A model generated the notes under the pieces. That model ran no database searches. It had not been told where the DNA came from and saw nothing but the letters and a program-made list of their open reading frames with translations. DNA of 64,000 nucleotides from Bifidobacterium rousetti (GTDB lineage Bacteria; Actinomycetota; Actinomycetes; Actinomycetales; Bifidobacteriaceae), in the NCBI RefSeq assembly GCF_008698235.1, contig NZ_PEBH01000005.1, positions 93,540-157,539 of the forward strand, read 5' to 3'. This document shows positions 48,255 to 57,749 of this stretch, piece by piece. Every line of letters begins with the position of its first letter. Position 1 is the stretch's first letter. A program made the translations under genes and the position numbers.

Positions 48255-50213
48255 ATGACTGAGAACAACAGCGATCTGTATGACGTCGTCGTCATCGGCG
48301 GCGGCCCCGCGGGACTCACCGCCGGCCTGTATCTCGCCCGCGCCCGCTATCGCGTGCTCGTGCTCGAGAAGGACGATTTCGGCGGCCAGATCACCATCAC
48401 CAACGATGTCGTCAACTATCCGGGCGTCGGCCGCACCACCGGCCGCGCGCTCACGCAGACCATGCGCGAGCAGGCGCGTGACTTCGGCGCCGAGTTCCTC
48501 TCCGCCGAGGCCACCGGTCTTGACGTCGACGGCGACATCAAGACCGTGCACACCTCGCGCGGCGACCTGAAGACCTTCGGCATCCTCATCGCCACTGGAG
48601 CATCCCCGCGCAAGCTCGGCTTCGAGGGCGAGGCGGAGTACGCGGGCCGCGGCGTCGCGTACTGCGCCACCTGCGACGGCGAGTTCTTCACCGGCAAGGA
48701 GGTGCTCGTGATCGGCGGCGGATTCGCCGCGGCCGAGGAGAGCGTGTTCCTGACCAAGTACGCGAGCAAGGTCACCGTGCTCGTGCGCGAGGACGACTTC
48801 ACCTGCGACGCTTCCGTCGCCGCCGAAGCCAAGAACAACCCGAAGATCGAAGTGCGATACGGCGTCGAGCTCAAGGGCGTCACCGCCGGTCAGGGCGGCC
48901 TGCGCGAGGCGACGATTCTCGATCGCGCATCCGGCGAGACCGAGACGTGGAAGCCGTCCGACGGCGGCACGTTCGGCGTGTTCGTGTTCGCCGGATACGT
49001 GCCCGCGACCTCGCTCGTGCGCGGCGTCGTCGATCTCGATCCGCAGGGCTACGTCGTCACGCACGACTACCTCGAGACATCCGTTCCGGGCGTGTACGCG
49101 GCGGGCGATCTGCGCGTCAAGAACCTGCGTCAGGTCGTCACCGCGACGGCCGACGGCGCGATCGCGGCCGTCGAGCTGGAACGCTACGCGAAGTCGATGA
49201 GCGAGAAGACGGGACTCGTGCCGCCGCGTCCGACCGCGTCCGCGTACGAGAAGGCCGAAGCCGAGGCCGCGAAGGCCGCGTCCGGGGCCGAGGGCACGAC
49301 GCCCGCCCCCGCGCCGGTCAAGCGCAGCGTCGACGCGGCGGCCGTCGCCTCCGCGCAGCGCAAGCCCGGCGAGCTGTTCTCCGATGCGATCAAGCAGCAG
49401 CTCGGCGTCGTCTTCGGACGCATGACCCGTCCGGTCACGCTCGCGCTCGAGCTGGACGACACCCCGCTTTCGGCGGAATTGCAGGGATTCGTCGGTGAGA
49501 TGGTCGCGCTGTCCGGCGGCAAGCTCGCCTCCGTGGCCGTGGATGCCGCCGGTTTGATCACCGCAATCGACGGTTCCTCCGCGCCGGCTGGTCTGGTGGT
49601 CGGCGAACCGCTGGAGATCACGTTGCCTTCCGCTACCGCCGCTGGTGCCGCGGGCTCTGGCGACGGTTCCTCCGCCGTGATCCTGCCGACGTACGGGACG
49701 CTGGACGACACCGGTCGCGCCGAGTTCGACCCGGCCGGCCTGCTGCCCGGTGCCCGTCCGGCCGTGCGCCTGTGCGTTGCGGGCGATGACGGTCGACTGG
49801 TGTTCACCGGCTTGGCGTTCCACGGCGTGCCCTCCGGCCACGAGTTCAACTCGTTCGTGCTCGGTCTGTACAACGCGGCGGGCCCCGGCCAGCCGCTCGA
49901 CGACGACCTGCGCTCGCGCGCGGAGGCGATCGACAAGCCGACCGACGTGATGATCCTCGTGTCGCTCACCTGCACGATGTGCCCGGAGACGGTGCTCGCC
50001 TCCCAGCGCATCGCCTCGCTCAACCCGAACGTGCGCGCCGAGGCATACGACATCTCGCACTTCCCGGAGCTCAAGGACCAGTACGGCGCGATGAGCGTGC
50101 CCTGCATCGTCATCAACCGTGGTGATGGTGCCGATGGGGCCGAAGGCGGCGAGCAGAAGGTCGAATTCGGCAAGAAGAGCATCCCCCAGATGCTCGCGTT
50201 GCTCGGGGCGTAA
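48255..50213 (+). CDS. ahpF: AhpF-like peroxiredoxin reductase with permuted domain order
   Basis: A 652-residue flavoprotein that probably passes NADH electrons to AhpC. Residues 1-320 form a thioredoxin-reductase module: FAD motif VVIGGGPAGLTAG, redox CATC at Cys137/Cys140 and NAD motif VIGGGFAAAEES. An Ala/Glu/Lys-rich linker of about 40 residues follows. The C-terminal 280 residues match the tandem thioredoxin-fold domain that normally stands at the N-terminus of AhpF (TRPVTLALELDD; HGVPSGHEFNSFVLGL; Cys573/Cys576 in SLTCTMCPETV). The order is therefore swapped relative to enterobacterial AhpF. AAGGAG precedes the ATG. Confidence 0.92.
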   Translation: MTENNSDLYDVVVIGGGPAGLTAGLYLARARYRVLVLEKDDFGGQITITNDVVNYPGVGRTTGRALTQTMREQARDFGAEFLSAEATGLDVDGDIKTVHTSRGDLKTFGILIATGASPRKLGFEGEAEYAGRGVAYCATCDGEFFTGKEVLVIGGGFAAAEESVFLTKYASKVTVLVREDDFTCDASVAAEAKNNPKIEVRYGVELKGVTAGQGGLREATILDRASGETETWKPSDGGTFGVFVFAGYVPATSLVRGVVDLDPQGYVVTHDYLETSVPGVYAAGDLRVKNLRQVVTATADGAIAAVELERYAKSMSEKTGLVPPRPTASAYEKAEAEAAKAASGAEGTTPAPAPVKRSVDAAAVASAQRKPGELFSDAIKQQLGVVFGRMTRPVTLALELDDTPLSAELQGFVGEMVALSGGKLASVAVDAAGLITAIDGSSAPAGLVVGEPLEITLPSATAAGAAGSGDGSSAVILPTYGTLDDTGRAEFDPAGLLPGARPAVRLCVAGDDGRLVFTGLAFHGVPSGHEFNSFVLGLYNAAGPGQPLDDDLRSRAEAIDKPTDVMILVSLTCTMCPETVLASQRIASLNPNVRAEAYDISHFPELKDQYGAMSVPCIVINRGDGADGAEGGEQKVEFGKKSIPQMLALLGA

Positions 50214-50227
50214 GGTCTCTGAGGGTC

Positions 50228-50281
50228 GTTGCTTCCGTGCCAAGATCGTCTGCAATAGGCGATTTCTGGCGCGGAAGCAAC
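50228..50281 (+). terminator. Hairpin downstream of ahpF
   Basis: GTTGCTTCCGTGCCA and TGGCGCGGAAGCAAC pair in 14 of 15 positions, with an inner GATCG/CGAT pairing. It lies 14 bases past the ahpF stop. Confidence 0.65.
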
Positions 50282-50371
50282 GCCGTCGGCCGGGGTGCAG
50301 GTTGGGCAAGGATGTAAAGCTGCGGTTGCAAAGCAGATTTGCAGTGATTTGATACTTTTCAAGTATCCCTG

Positions 50372-51385
50372 CTACTTCAGGCACCCGCAAGACTGACGGG
50401 GGACCAGCGTGGTGTCGATGAGCTGTAGGTCGGGAGTGCCTTGGGGATCAAGCGCGGCTTGGAACATACGCTCGGCAATGGCGGTGGCGTCCTGCTGTAC
50501 GACGGTGAGGGCAGGCCAACTGAACTGTGAGTCGATGGTGCCGTCGAAGGACACGATGGCGATGTCTTCAGGGATGCGCACATGTCGTTCATGCAGCGCC
50601 CGCAATGCGCCGATCGCCTCAAGGTCTGAGTCCGCGAAGATCGCATCGGGACGATGATCCGAGTCCAATAACGCGAGAGTCGCGTCATAGCCGCCCTGAC
50701 GGGTGAAATGAGCCTGCATGACCGGTCCGACGGGGATTTCACTCTCCTTGTGGGCCTGATACCAGCCCTGTATGCGTTTGTCGCTCAGCCCGTCGTCGGC
50801 TTTTCCGGACAGCATGGCAATGCTGGTGTATCCGTGGCCCAGCAGGTGCCGTACCGCCAGACTTACCGCTGCTTGAAAGTCTGTCGATACGCATTTCGCG
50901 CCGGGAATCGGCTGGGTTTGATCCATGAAGATGAACGGGCATTCCTTGCGTGGCACTCCCGCCAGCGACGAAGTGGGTTGGGCCGAAGCGATGATGATGG
51001 CGTCCACTTCGCGGGCGATCAGCTGCGAGATGCGGTCCATCTCCTTCTCGGGATTCTGATGGGAGGCCATGAACAGGGTCGAGTATCCGTTGCGTGCCGC
51101 GGCGGTTTCCAACGCGCTATAGACGCCGGAGAAAAACGGGTTGGACAAATCGGGCACGACGATGCCGAGTGTCTTCGATGACCCGGTGCTCAGTGCGCGT
51201 GCGACCGAATTGGGGCGATAATGCAGTTTTTCCGCTGCCTCGCGGACCCGTTGGGCGGTGTCAGCCGCGACCGGACGGGGGCCATTGTTGAACACATAGC
51301 TGACCACTGCCGTGGAGACGCCTGCGAGGCGGGCGACGTCCGCTCTGGTTGCACGACGTTTCTTTCCGTTCGATGTGGCTTCCAT
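50372..51385 (-). CDS. LacI-family regulator of the alpha-galactoside operon
   Basis: A 337-residue repressor with HTH TRADVARLAGVSTAVVSYVFNN and a ligand domain starting TLGIVVPDLSNPFFSGVYSA. It is divergent from the binding-protein gene of the alpha-galactoside operon, and TCTAC/GTAGA palindromes lie between them. It probably represses the operon until an alpha-galactoside such as raffinose or melibiose is present. The ligand is inferred from context. Confidence 0.9.
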   Translation of the reverse strand: MEATSNGKKRRATRADVARLAGVSTAVVSYVFNNGPRPVAADTAQRVREAAEKLHYRPNSVARALSTGSSKTLGIVVPDLSNPFFSGVYSALETAAARNGYSTLFMASHQNPEKEMDRISQLIAREVDAIIIASAQPTSSLAGVPRKECPFIFMDQTQPIPGAKCVSTDFQAAVSLAVRHLLGHGYTSIAMLSGKADDGLSDKRIQGWYQAHKESEIPVGPVMQAHFTRQGGYDATLALLDSDHRPDAIFADSDLEAIGALRALHERHVRIPEDIAIVSFDGTIDSQFSWPALTVVQQDATAIAERMFQAALDPQGTPDLQLIDTTLVPRQSCGCLK

Positions 51386-51451
51386 GTTTTCTCGTTCCTG
51401 TGTTGATGTGTGTGATCGTGGGCGCTGTCTGGCAACGTAATCCAGCGATAG

Positions 51452-51500
51452 TCTACGGTTGATTCTACGCGCGTCATTTCTGTAGACACGCGGTCGTAGA
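51452..51500. promoter_or_regulatory. Candidate operators near the regulator promoter
   Basis: TCTAC half-sites at 51452 and 51464 face GTAGA half-sites at 51482 and 51496. The spacing is irregular, so the exact operator pairing is not certain. Confidence 0.5.
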
Positions 51501-51616
51501 AACAGATTCGGTGGAATGTGGATGATAAACAGCTTTAAAACATTGGAATATTAACCTTCTTGCGAACTGCATCCAGAGGAGACACGCCGTGCAACCCGGT
51601 AGACTTGCACTTGAAA

Positions 51617-51630
51617 TCTACCCGCGTAGA
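51617..51630. promoter_or_regulatory. Candidate LacI operator before the alpha-galactoside operon
   Basis: TCTACCCGCGTAGA has perfect 5-base arms TCTAC/GTAGA. It lies 95 bases before the start of the binding-protein gene, and its half-sites recur at 51452-51500. Confidence 0.65.
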
Positions 51631-51724
51631 ATCAGTAATCACTGATCGGCCGGTACGCCGGGCGAAAGGCGCGGCAGCCTTTCGGATCAGCATCCGAAAC
51701 AGGAAAGAACAGCGAGGTTTGAAC

Positions 51725-52984
51725 ATGAAAAGCATCACCAAGGGCATCGCGGCGCTGGCCGCTTGCGCCATGGCCGTCACCGGACTTGCTGCCTGCGGAA
51801 GCGGTTCCGCCGGCGGAAGCAAGAAACTGGACTTCATCACGGGCATGGCTACCGGATCCGTGCATCTCAAGACGCTGCAGTCAATTACCGATGCTTTTGA
51901 AAAGGACAATCCGGGCGTCGAGATCAACCTGATCCCGTCCTCTCAGGACTTCACTCAGGACATCAAGGTGCGTTTGGCTGCGAAGAACGCGCCGGATCTG
52001 TGGAACACCCACGGGTGGTCGCGCGACCGTTACGCCGATTTCCTTGAACCGCTGCAGAACCGCAGCTGGGCCGGCAAGATGAAGGACCTCACCAAGGAGG
52101 CCTTCATGGAGGACGACGGCACATTCTACGCGCTGCCGCTCGATATCCAGGTCACCGGCGTTCTCTACAACAAGGACGTCCTCGACAAGGTCGGCGTCGA
52201 TCCGAACTCCCTGAACACGTGGGACGAATTCAATGACGCCTGCGCCAAGGTCAAGGAAGCCGGTCTGACCTGCGTGGTCGCGGGCGGCAAGGACACCGCC
52301 ATCGCCGGCGATCTGGCCGATCTCACCGCTTCCGCATGGTATGACGATGCCGAACTGAAGAAGCTGCAGTCCGGCAAGTTTGATTCCTCCGTCTATGAGA
52401 AGGAGAGCGGTCTGATCGAGGGCTGGAAGAAGGACGGCTACTTCAACAAGGACTACACCTCCGCCACCCAGGACGATATCGAGAAGCTCATGGCCAACGG
52501 CCAGGCTGCCTTCTACTTCCGTTCCAACCTGCACTCCGCCCAGATCGAAACCTTCAACCCGGATGTGAACCTCGGCTTCATGGCCACTCCGACGGAAAGC
52601 GGCGATCGCTACGTCACCATCGGCGAGGACTGGGCCGTCGGCGCATCCAAGACCGGCAAGAACAAGGACATCGCCCTGAAGTACATCGATTTCCTCGCCG
52701 AGCCGGAGAACATGACCAAGCTCACCAAGATGACCAACAACGACTCCGCCCTTGACGGCATCGACGTGAACCTCGGCAAGATCAACGACACCTACGATTA
52801 CTGGGTCAACGAGAAGCAGACGCGCACCGTGCCGTTCTTCGACCGCATCTACCTGCCCGACGGCATGTGGGATACCCTGTGCAAGTCCACCGATGGTGTG
52901 ATCACCGGTCAGCTCGACGCCAAGGGCGCAGCCGACCAGATGAGCAACAGCTTCACCACCATGTGGGCCAAGAAGCAAAGCTGA
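51725..52984 (+). CDS. Alpha-galactoside ABC transporter solute-binding lipoprotein
   Basis: A family 1 binding protein of 419 residues with lipobox VTGLAAC and an N-terminal mature segment LDFITGMATGSVHLKTLQSI. The start is the ATG of MKSITKG after GCGAGG. It is first in an operon with two permeases and a GH36 alpha-galactosidase, so raffinose-family sugars or melibiose are the likely cargo. The substrate is inferred from the neighbours. Confidence 0.92.
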   Translation: MKSITKGIAALAACAMAVTGLAACGSGSAGGSKKLDFITGMATGSVHLKTLQSITDAFEKDNPGVEINLIPSSQDFTQDIKVRLAAKNAPDLWNTHGWSRDRYADFLEPLQNRSWAGKMKDLTKEAFMEDDGTFYALPLDIQVTGVLYNKDVLDKVGVDPNSLNTWDEFNDACAKVKEAGLTCVVAGGKDTAIAGDLADLTASAWYDDAELKKLQSGKFDSSVYEKESGLIEGWKKDGYFNKDYTSATQDDIEKLMANGQAAFYFRSNLHSAQIETFNPDVNLGFMATPTESGDRYVTIGEDWAVGASKTGKNKDIALKYIDFLAEPENMTKLTKMTNNDSALDGIDVNLGKINDTYDYWVNEKQTRTVPFFDRIYLPDGMWDTLCKSTDGVITGQLDAKGAADQMSNSFTTMWAKKQS

Positions 52985-53161
52985 CCAATGTCGGTCCGAA
53001 CCGACCGATGACGTTCCAGTCTTCGGAACCGTCGCTCCCCTCCCCGTCCCCGGAGAAACGGAGCGACGGTTCTGGACGGACGTCATCGCACGAACCACAA
53101 GGGATTGCCGTCAATCCACCAATCACCCCCATCGAATCATCGAATCGGAAGCATATCCATC

Positions 53162-54088
53162 ATGAGCAACAAGACGTCATCGTCGCGTGGCCGTCAAGAG
53201 ACGCAAAGCAAACGCGCAGGCCGATTCCGCGGCTCCTCCATCAACCTGTTCTACCTGCCGGCGGTGATCCTGCTGGCCGTCTTTATCGTCTATCCACTGT
53301 TTTCCGGAATCGGACTGTCCCTGACGAACTGGGATGGCTACAGTCCCGAGAAGACGTTCATCGGGGTGACCAACTTCGTCCAGATGTTCAAGGACGCGAA
53401 CTTCCGGCTCATCCTCATCAACACGCTGATCTACGGCGTCGGATCTACCGCCATCCAGCAGGTCCTCGGACTCGGCCTGGCGTTGCTGCTGAATTCGAAG
53501 ATTCGCGGGCGCAACGTGTTCCGCGCCATCATCTACCTGCCTGCGCTCGTCGCCCCGGTCATCATGGGCACGATGTACTACTTCATCTTCCAGTACCAGC
53601 AGGGCGCGCTGAACACGGTCATGACCGGCCTTGGCTTCGAGAAGGTGGCGTGGTTCAATAACCCTGCCGTTTCCGTGGCGATCATCACCCTCGTCAATTC
53701 CATCCAGTTCGTGGGTGTGTCGATGATCATCTATCTGGCCGGTCTGCAGACCCTTGACCAGTCGGTGATGGAGGCCGCCAGCCTCGACGGCGCCAGCGGG
53801 TGGAAGAAGTTCTGGAACATCACGCTGCCCATGCTGCAGCCTGCCTTCACCACATCCGTCGTACTGAACCTCATCGGCGGCCTCAAGCTGTTCGACATCA
53901 TCAAGGTGCTCACCAATGGCGGCCCCGGATACGCGACGAACTCGATCTCCACCTACATCAGCTCGATGTACTTCGATGCGCAGAACGCCGGATATGCATC
54001 TGCACTGGGTGTGTTCCTGTTCATCCTCATTGCGATTATCACCTACCTGCTCAATACGGGTTTGGCGAAGCTCAACTGGGAGGCCTGA
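53162..54088 (+). CDS. Alpha-galactoside ABC transporter permease (MalF type)
   Basis: A 308-residue permease. Six predicted membrane segments begin near FYLPAVILLAVFIVYPLFSG, and the EAA loop is EAASLDGASGWKKFWNITLP. The chosen ATG (MSNKTSSS) follows GGAAG at some distance; an ATG 19 codons upstream has no better site. It lies 177 bases after the binding-protein gene. Confidence 0.9.
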   Translation: MSNKTSSSRGRQETQSKRAGRFRGSSINLFYLPAVILLAVFIVYPLFSGIGLSLTNWDGYSPEKTFIGVTNFVQMFKDANFRLILINTLIYGVGSTAIQQVLGLGLALLLNSKIRGRNVFRAIIYLPALVAPVIMGTMYYFIFQYQQGALNTVMTGLGFEKVAWFNNPAVSVAIITLVNSIQFVGVSMIIYLAGLQTLDQSVMEAASLDGASGWKKFWNITLPMLQPAFTTSVVLNLIGGLKLFDIIKVLTNGGPGYATNSISTYISSMYFDAQNAGYASALGVFLFILIAIITYLLNTGLAKLNWEA

Positions 54089-54089
54089 G

Positions 54090-54953
54090 ATGTCGACGAC
54101 CAAGAGAATCAATCAGAAGAAAGTCGATCAGATCGGCTACCAGCGTGGACGTTGGGCTATCTATCTGTTCCTCGCCATCGTGGTGGTATGCCAGCTACTG
54201 CCGTTCTACCTGGCGATCAACGCCTCGATGAAGCCGCAGACGGACATGTCGTCCACGCTGATGCCGCGCCTGCACGACATCGCTTGGGACAATTGGACCG
54301 CCGCCATCACCGATGGCCAGATCCTGCATTCGGTGGTCAACAGCATCATCGTCACCGTATGCACCACATTGATCGTCTGCGTGGTTGGCGCCGCCGCGGC
54401 CTATCCGCTCGCCCGTCGCGCCACGCGCTTCAACAAGGTCATCTCCGCGCTGATTCTGGCCACGATGATGGTTCCGCCGCTGAGTATTCTCGTGCCGCTG
54501 TACACGATGCTCGTCGATCTGGGCGGCGCAAACACCTACTGGGGCATCGTTCTGGTGCTGGCCGCCATCAACATGCCGTTGTCGGTGTTCCTGTACACCG
54601 CGTTCATCCGTTCGATTCCCGTGTCCGTGGACGAGGCGGGCATGATCGATGGCGCCAACCGTTTTACGATCTTCGTCAGGCTGATTCTGCCGATGCTCAA
54701 GCCCGTCACCGCGACTGTCATCATCATGACCGGCACGACCGTCTGGAACGATTACGCACTGTCGGTCTACCTGCTCACCGACGCCGACAAGCAGACGATC
54801 GCACCGCGCGTCGCCTCCTTCTTCGCCGCGAACAGCAGCAACCTCGGCACCGCCGCGGCCGCTGCCCTGATCGCCGCCGCGCCGATGGTCATCGCCTACC
54901 TGTTCCTGCAGAAGTACTTCATCGCCGGCATGATCGCCGGTGCGGAGAAGTGA
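54090..54953 (+). CDS. Alpha-galactoside ABC transporter permease (MalG type)
   Basis: A 287-residue permease with six predicted membrane segments starting near WAIYLFLAIVVVCQLLPFYL and the EAA loop DEAGMIDGANRFTIFVRLIL. It starts one base after the stop of the first permease, behind GGGAGG. As with the other importer here, no ATPase gene is present. Confidence 0.92.
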   Translation: MSTTKRINQKKVDQIGYQRGRWAIYLFLAIVVVCQLLPFYLAINASMKPQTDMSSTLMPRLHDIAWDNWTAAITDGQILHSVVNSIIVTVCTTLIVCVVGAAAAYPLARRATRFNKVISALILATMMVPPLSILVPLYTMLVDLGGANTYWGIVLVLAAINMPLSVFLYTAFIRSIPVSVDEAGMIDGANRFTIFVRLILPMLKPVTATVIIMTGTTVWNDYALSVYLLTDADKQTIAPRVASFFAANSSNLGTAAAAALIAAAPMVIAYLFLQKYFIAGMIAGAEK

Positions 54954-54983
54954 CGTTCGGAATCAAACCTGTAGGGAGAAATC

Positions 54984-57131
54984 ATGTTGTTTCCTTCCGT
55001 GTCGGTTCCCGGAGAACTGACCAGAATCGCCCTGTCCGACGTCCATGTCGGTGACGATCTGCCCAACGTCAACGCACTGCTGAGCACGGATGATCCATCC
55101 GCGTACGCCGACGCCCCCGCATTGACCACGCGTGCGGTACCGCTGCTCACCGAACATGCGCTAAACACCTTCACCCGCCCGGGATTGCGCGGTTTCCGCA
55201 TTGCGGTCGATGTCGATGATGCGGGCAGTGCTGCGGATTTCGCGGCTCTGATGCAACTCGGTGGAGGCTGGACCCCACGATTCGTCATCGCGCAAGAACC
55301 TGAAGTCAGCGATCGCCGGTTGGCGTACCGCGCCGTCGACGCGTCTGCCGGACTTGAACTCAGCACTGAGCTTGAATCCCTGACAGGTGGTTCTCTGCGC
55401 ATCCGGCACACGCTGACTAATCGCGCGGATTCGCCGTACGTGGTGCAGGGGCTTGACGTCAGCGTGCCATTGTCTGATAACCAGACCGAGCTGCTGGACT
55501 TCACCGGCCGCCACGAACGCGAACGCCAGCCGCAACGTCACACTATTGCCGACGGTATCTGGTCGCGAGAATTTCGTTGGGGCAAAACAGGCTTCGAAGG
55601 TCCGCTGTTCATCGCAGGCACGCCAGGATTTGATTTCGCCCACGGCTCGGTGCTCATGGTGCAGCCTGCATGGAGCGGCAACAATGAACTGTATGTCCAG
55701 CGCGACATGGCACAGCTCGCTACCGTCAGCGCCGGCGAGTTGCTGGAGCCGGGCGAGATCGTGCTGCGCCAAGGGGAAAGCTATGCCACGCCGTGGATCA
55801 TGGTCACGGCATCCAACGCCGGCCTTGACGGGGCCGCCGCCAGCCTGCATCAGTGGGAGCGCTCACTGCCCGCGCACCCGCGCCGCCAGCCGGTGGTGCT
55901 CAATGTATGGGAAGGCGTGATGTTCGACCATAATCTGGATACGCTGCTGGAGATTGCCCGCCGGGCCGCCGCCATCGGGGTGGAACGATATGTGCTCGAC
56001 GACGGTTGGTTCCACCTGCGCCGTGACGACAATGCCGGCCTCGGCGATTGGTGGGTGGACCCTGATGTGTGGCCTGAAGGATTGCATCCGCTCGTTGATT
56101 TCGTGCATGAGCAGGGTATGCAATTCGGTCTGTGGTTCGAGCCGGAAATGGTCAACCCTGATTCCGATCTGTACCGTGAACATCCCGATTGGGTGTTGCA
56201 GGAGTCGCCCCGGACCCCGATTCTCCAGCGTCACCAGCTCGTGCTCGACCTCGCCAATCCCGAAGCATTCGATCATGTCTATCGAGCGATTCGCGATGTG
56301 CTGGCCCAATACCGCATCGACTACATCAAGTGGGACCACAACCGGTATCTGCTGGAGGCGGGGTCGAACCTTCACGGTGGAGCAGCATCGATCCACAACC
56401 AGACCGTGGCCTATTACCGGCTGCTCGACATGTTGCGCGCCGATTTCCCCGATATCGAATGGGAATCCTGCGCATCCGGCGGCGGTCGCATCGATACCGG
56501 TGTCATCGAACATGTGCAACGATGCTGGACCTCGGACATGACCGACGCGCTCAGTCGCCAACGCATCCAGCGGTGGACCGTGCAGAACATCGCCCCCGAA
56601 TACCTGGGCGCGCATATCTCGCAGCCCACCTCGCAACAGACCGGCCGCACATATTCGGTGGCGTTCCGCGCCGCAACGGCCGTGTTCCACAGCTTCGGCA
56701 TTGAATGGGACATCACTAAAGCCAGCGATGCGGATCTGCAGGAGCTCGCAGCCTGGATCGCTTGGTACAAAGCCAATCGAGACTTCCTGCATTCCGGCCG
56801 ATTCGTGCGGCTCGATGTGGCCGATCCGGCCGTACTCGCATATGGTGTGGTGGCTGGGGACAAGTCGCATGCGATCATCGCGCACGTGCAGTATGAGGAA
56901 TCATCCTCGAACCGTGGCGTATGGCTGCGTGTGTCTGGACTCGACCCCGATGCGCAATATGTGCTGCGCTGGGTGGGCCCTGAACCGGCGCGGGCCTCGC
57001 TTGAGCCGATCGATTCGCTCGGACCGGTGGGGTCGCGCTCGGTATCTGGAGCATGGTTGGCGTCCCCGGGCGTGCGCGTTCCGCGTTGCCGGCCCGAAAC
57101 AGTGAGGCTGGTTGAAATTGTCAGAGCCTGA
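54984..57131 (+). CDS. aga: Alpha-galactosidase, GH36 family
   Basis: This enzyme removes alpha-1,6-galactose from raffinose, stachyose or melibiose. The 715-residue length and two-domain plan (N-terminal beta-sandwich, TIM barrel from about residue 300, C-terminal beta domain) fit the family. The nucleophile Asp451 lies in YIKWDHNR and the acid/base Asp518 in WTSDMTDA; ESCASGGGRID is also conserved. There is no signal peptide, so it acts in the cytoplasm on sugar imported by the linked transporter. GTAGGGAG precedes the ATG. Confidence 0.95.
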   Translation: MLFPSVSVPGELTRIALSDVHVGDDLPNVNALLSTDDPSAYADAPALTTRAVPLLTEHALNTFTRPGLRGFRIAVDVDDAGSAADFAALMQLGGGWTPRFVIAQEPEVSDRRLAYRAVDASAGLELSTELESLTGGSLRIRHTLTNRADSPYVVQGLDVSVPLSDNQTELLDFTGRHERERQPQRHTIADGIWSREFRWGKTGFEGPLFIAGTPGFDFAHGSVLMVQPAWSGNNELYVQRDMAQLATVSAGELLEPGEIVLRQGESYATPWIMVTASNAGLDGAAASLHQWERSLPAHPRRQPVVLNVWEGVMFDHNLDTLLEIARRAAAIGVERYVLDDGWFHLRRDDNAGLGDWWVDPDVWPEGLHPLVDFVHEQGMQFGLWFEPEMVNPDSDLYREHPDWVLQESPRTPILQRHQLVLDLANPEAFDHVYRAIRDVLAQYRIDYIKWDHNRYLLEAGSNLHGGAASIHNQTVAYYRLLDMLRADFPDIEWESCASGGGRIDTGVIEHVQRCWTSDMTDALSRQRIQRWTVQNIAPEYLGAHISQPTSQQTGRTYSVAFRAATAVFHSFGIEWDITKASDADLQELAAWIAWYKANRDFLHSGRFVRLDVADPAVLAYGVVAGDKSHAIIAHVQYEESSSNRGVWLRVSGLDPDAQYVLRWVGPEPARASLEPIDSLGPVGSRSVSGAWLASPGVRVPRCRPETVRLVEIVRA

Positions 57132-57291
57132 CGTTTCCAGAAGCGCTCGCATTACACTGTAGGAGATCGCCCCGCACGATGGGTGCGAAGTGGACTCCCA
57201 CAGATCCCGGACTTCTTTCCTTGCGGTAATCAAAATCGCGGTCGGCTGCATCGGGCTGGCCGCGACCCTGCTGGTCAGGCTTGTGGTGCGG

Positions 57292-57377
57292 GTGCCGGCG
57301 CGGATGGCGGCGGCGAGCAGAAGGTCGAATTCGGCAAGAAGAGCATCCCCCAGATGCTCGCGTTGCTTGGGGCGTGA
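57292..57377 (+). pseudogene. Orphan duplicate of the ahpF 3' end
   Basis: About 65 bases coding for EQKVEFGKKSIPQMLALLGA and a stop are nearly identical to the last codons of ahpF at 50148-50213, differing by one synonymous base and the stop codon (TGA for TAA). The preceding Gly/Ala-rich codons are related but diverged. There is no start codon in frame with support. It marks the downstream edge of the alpha-galactoside island. Confidence 0.82.
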
Positions 57378-57577
57378 CGTTCCCCGGCCTTCATGGTTCC
57401 CGGGATTTCGCCTTGTGATCCCGGGAACCGGCATCGTTCTCGTTACCCGTTACCCGCTACCCACGCTCACCCGCTCCCCATCGCACCCATCGTGTGGTCT
57501 GGAGGCCCATCGCGCGGTGAAAGTCACATGGAGCGGTGAGGGGATTTTGCGGATTGGCGGAATATAGCCATTTTGCG

Positions 57578-57655
57578 TCACCGCGTCATGGGGGAATCAC
57601 TGCTTCATGGGGAAGTCACCGCTTCATGAGGGGAATCACCGCGCGATGGGCGAGA
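57578..57655. repeat. Short degenerate tandem repeat
   Basis: Four to five units of the form TCACCGCNTCATGGGGGAA run head to tail. They lie between the ahpF remnant and the ppc terminator. No coding potential is seen. Confidence 0.6.
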
Positions 57656-57674
57656 TGCTCACGTCGGGGTGATG

Positions 57675-57724
57675 CGAAAAAACGGGGGGAGCCCCACAAC
57701 CTGGCAGAGGTTGCGGGGCTCCCC
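57675..57724 (-). terminator. Rho-independent terminator of ppc
   Basis: On the minus strand GGGGAGCCCC, GCAACC, GGTTG and GGGGCTCCCC form a long stem with a seven-base loop, followed by a run of six T. It lies 26 bases past the ppc stop. Confidence 0.88.
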
Positions 57725-57749
57725 GATGATTCGACGGCGCGGACCGGAA

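Noticed and set aside
57183..57377. Small protein gene of 64 codons
   Set aside because: Only the last 20 codons have a match, to the ahpF end, and the start has no ribosome-binding site. It is a remnant, not a gene.
50214..57377. Prophage or integrative element with its own integrase
   Set aside because: The flanking repeat suggests insertion, but no integrase, relaxase or phage gene lies between.
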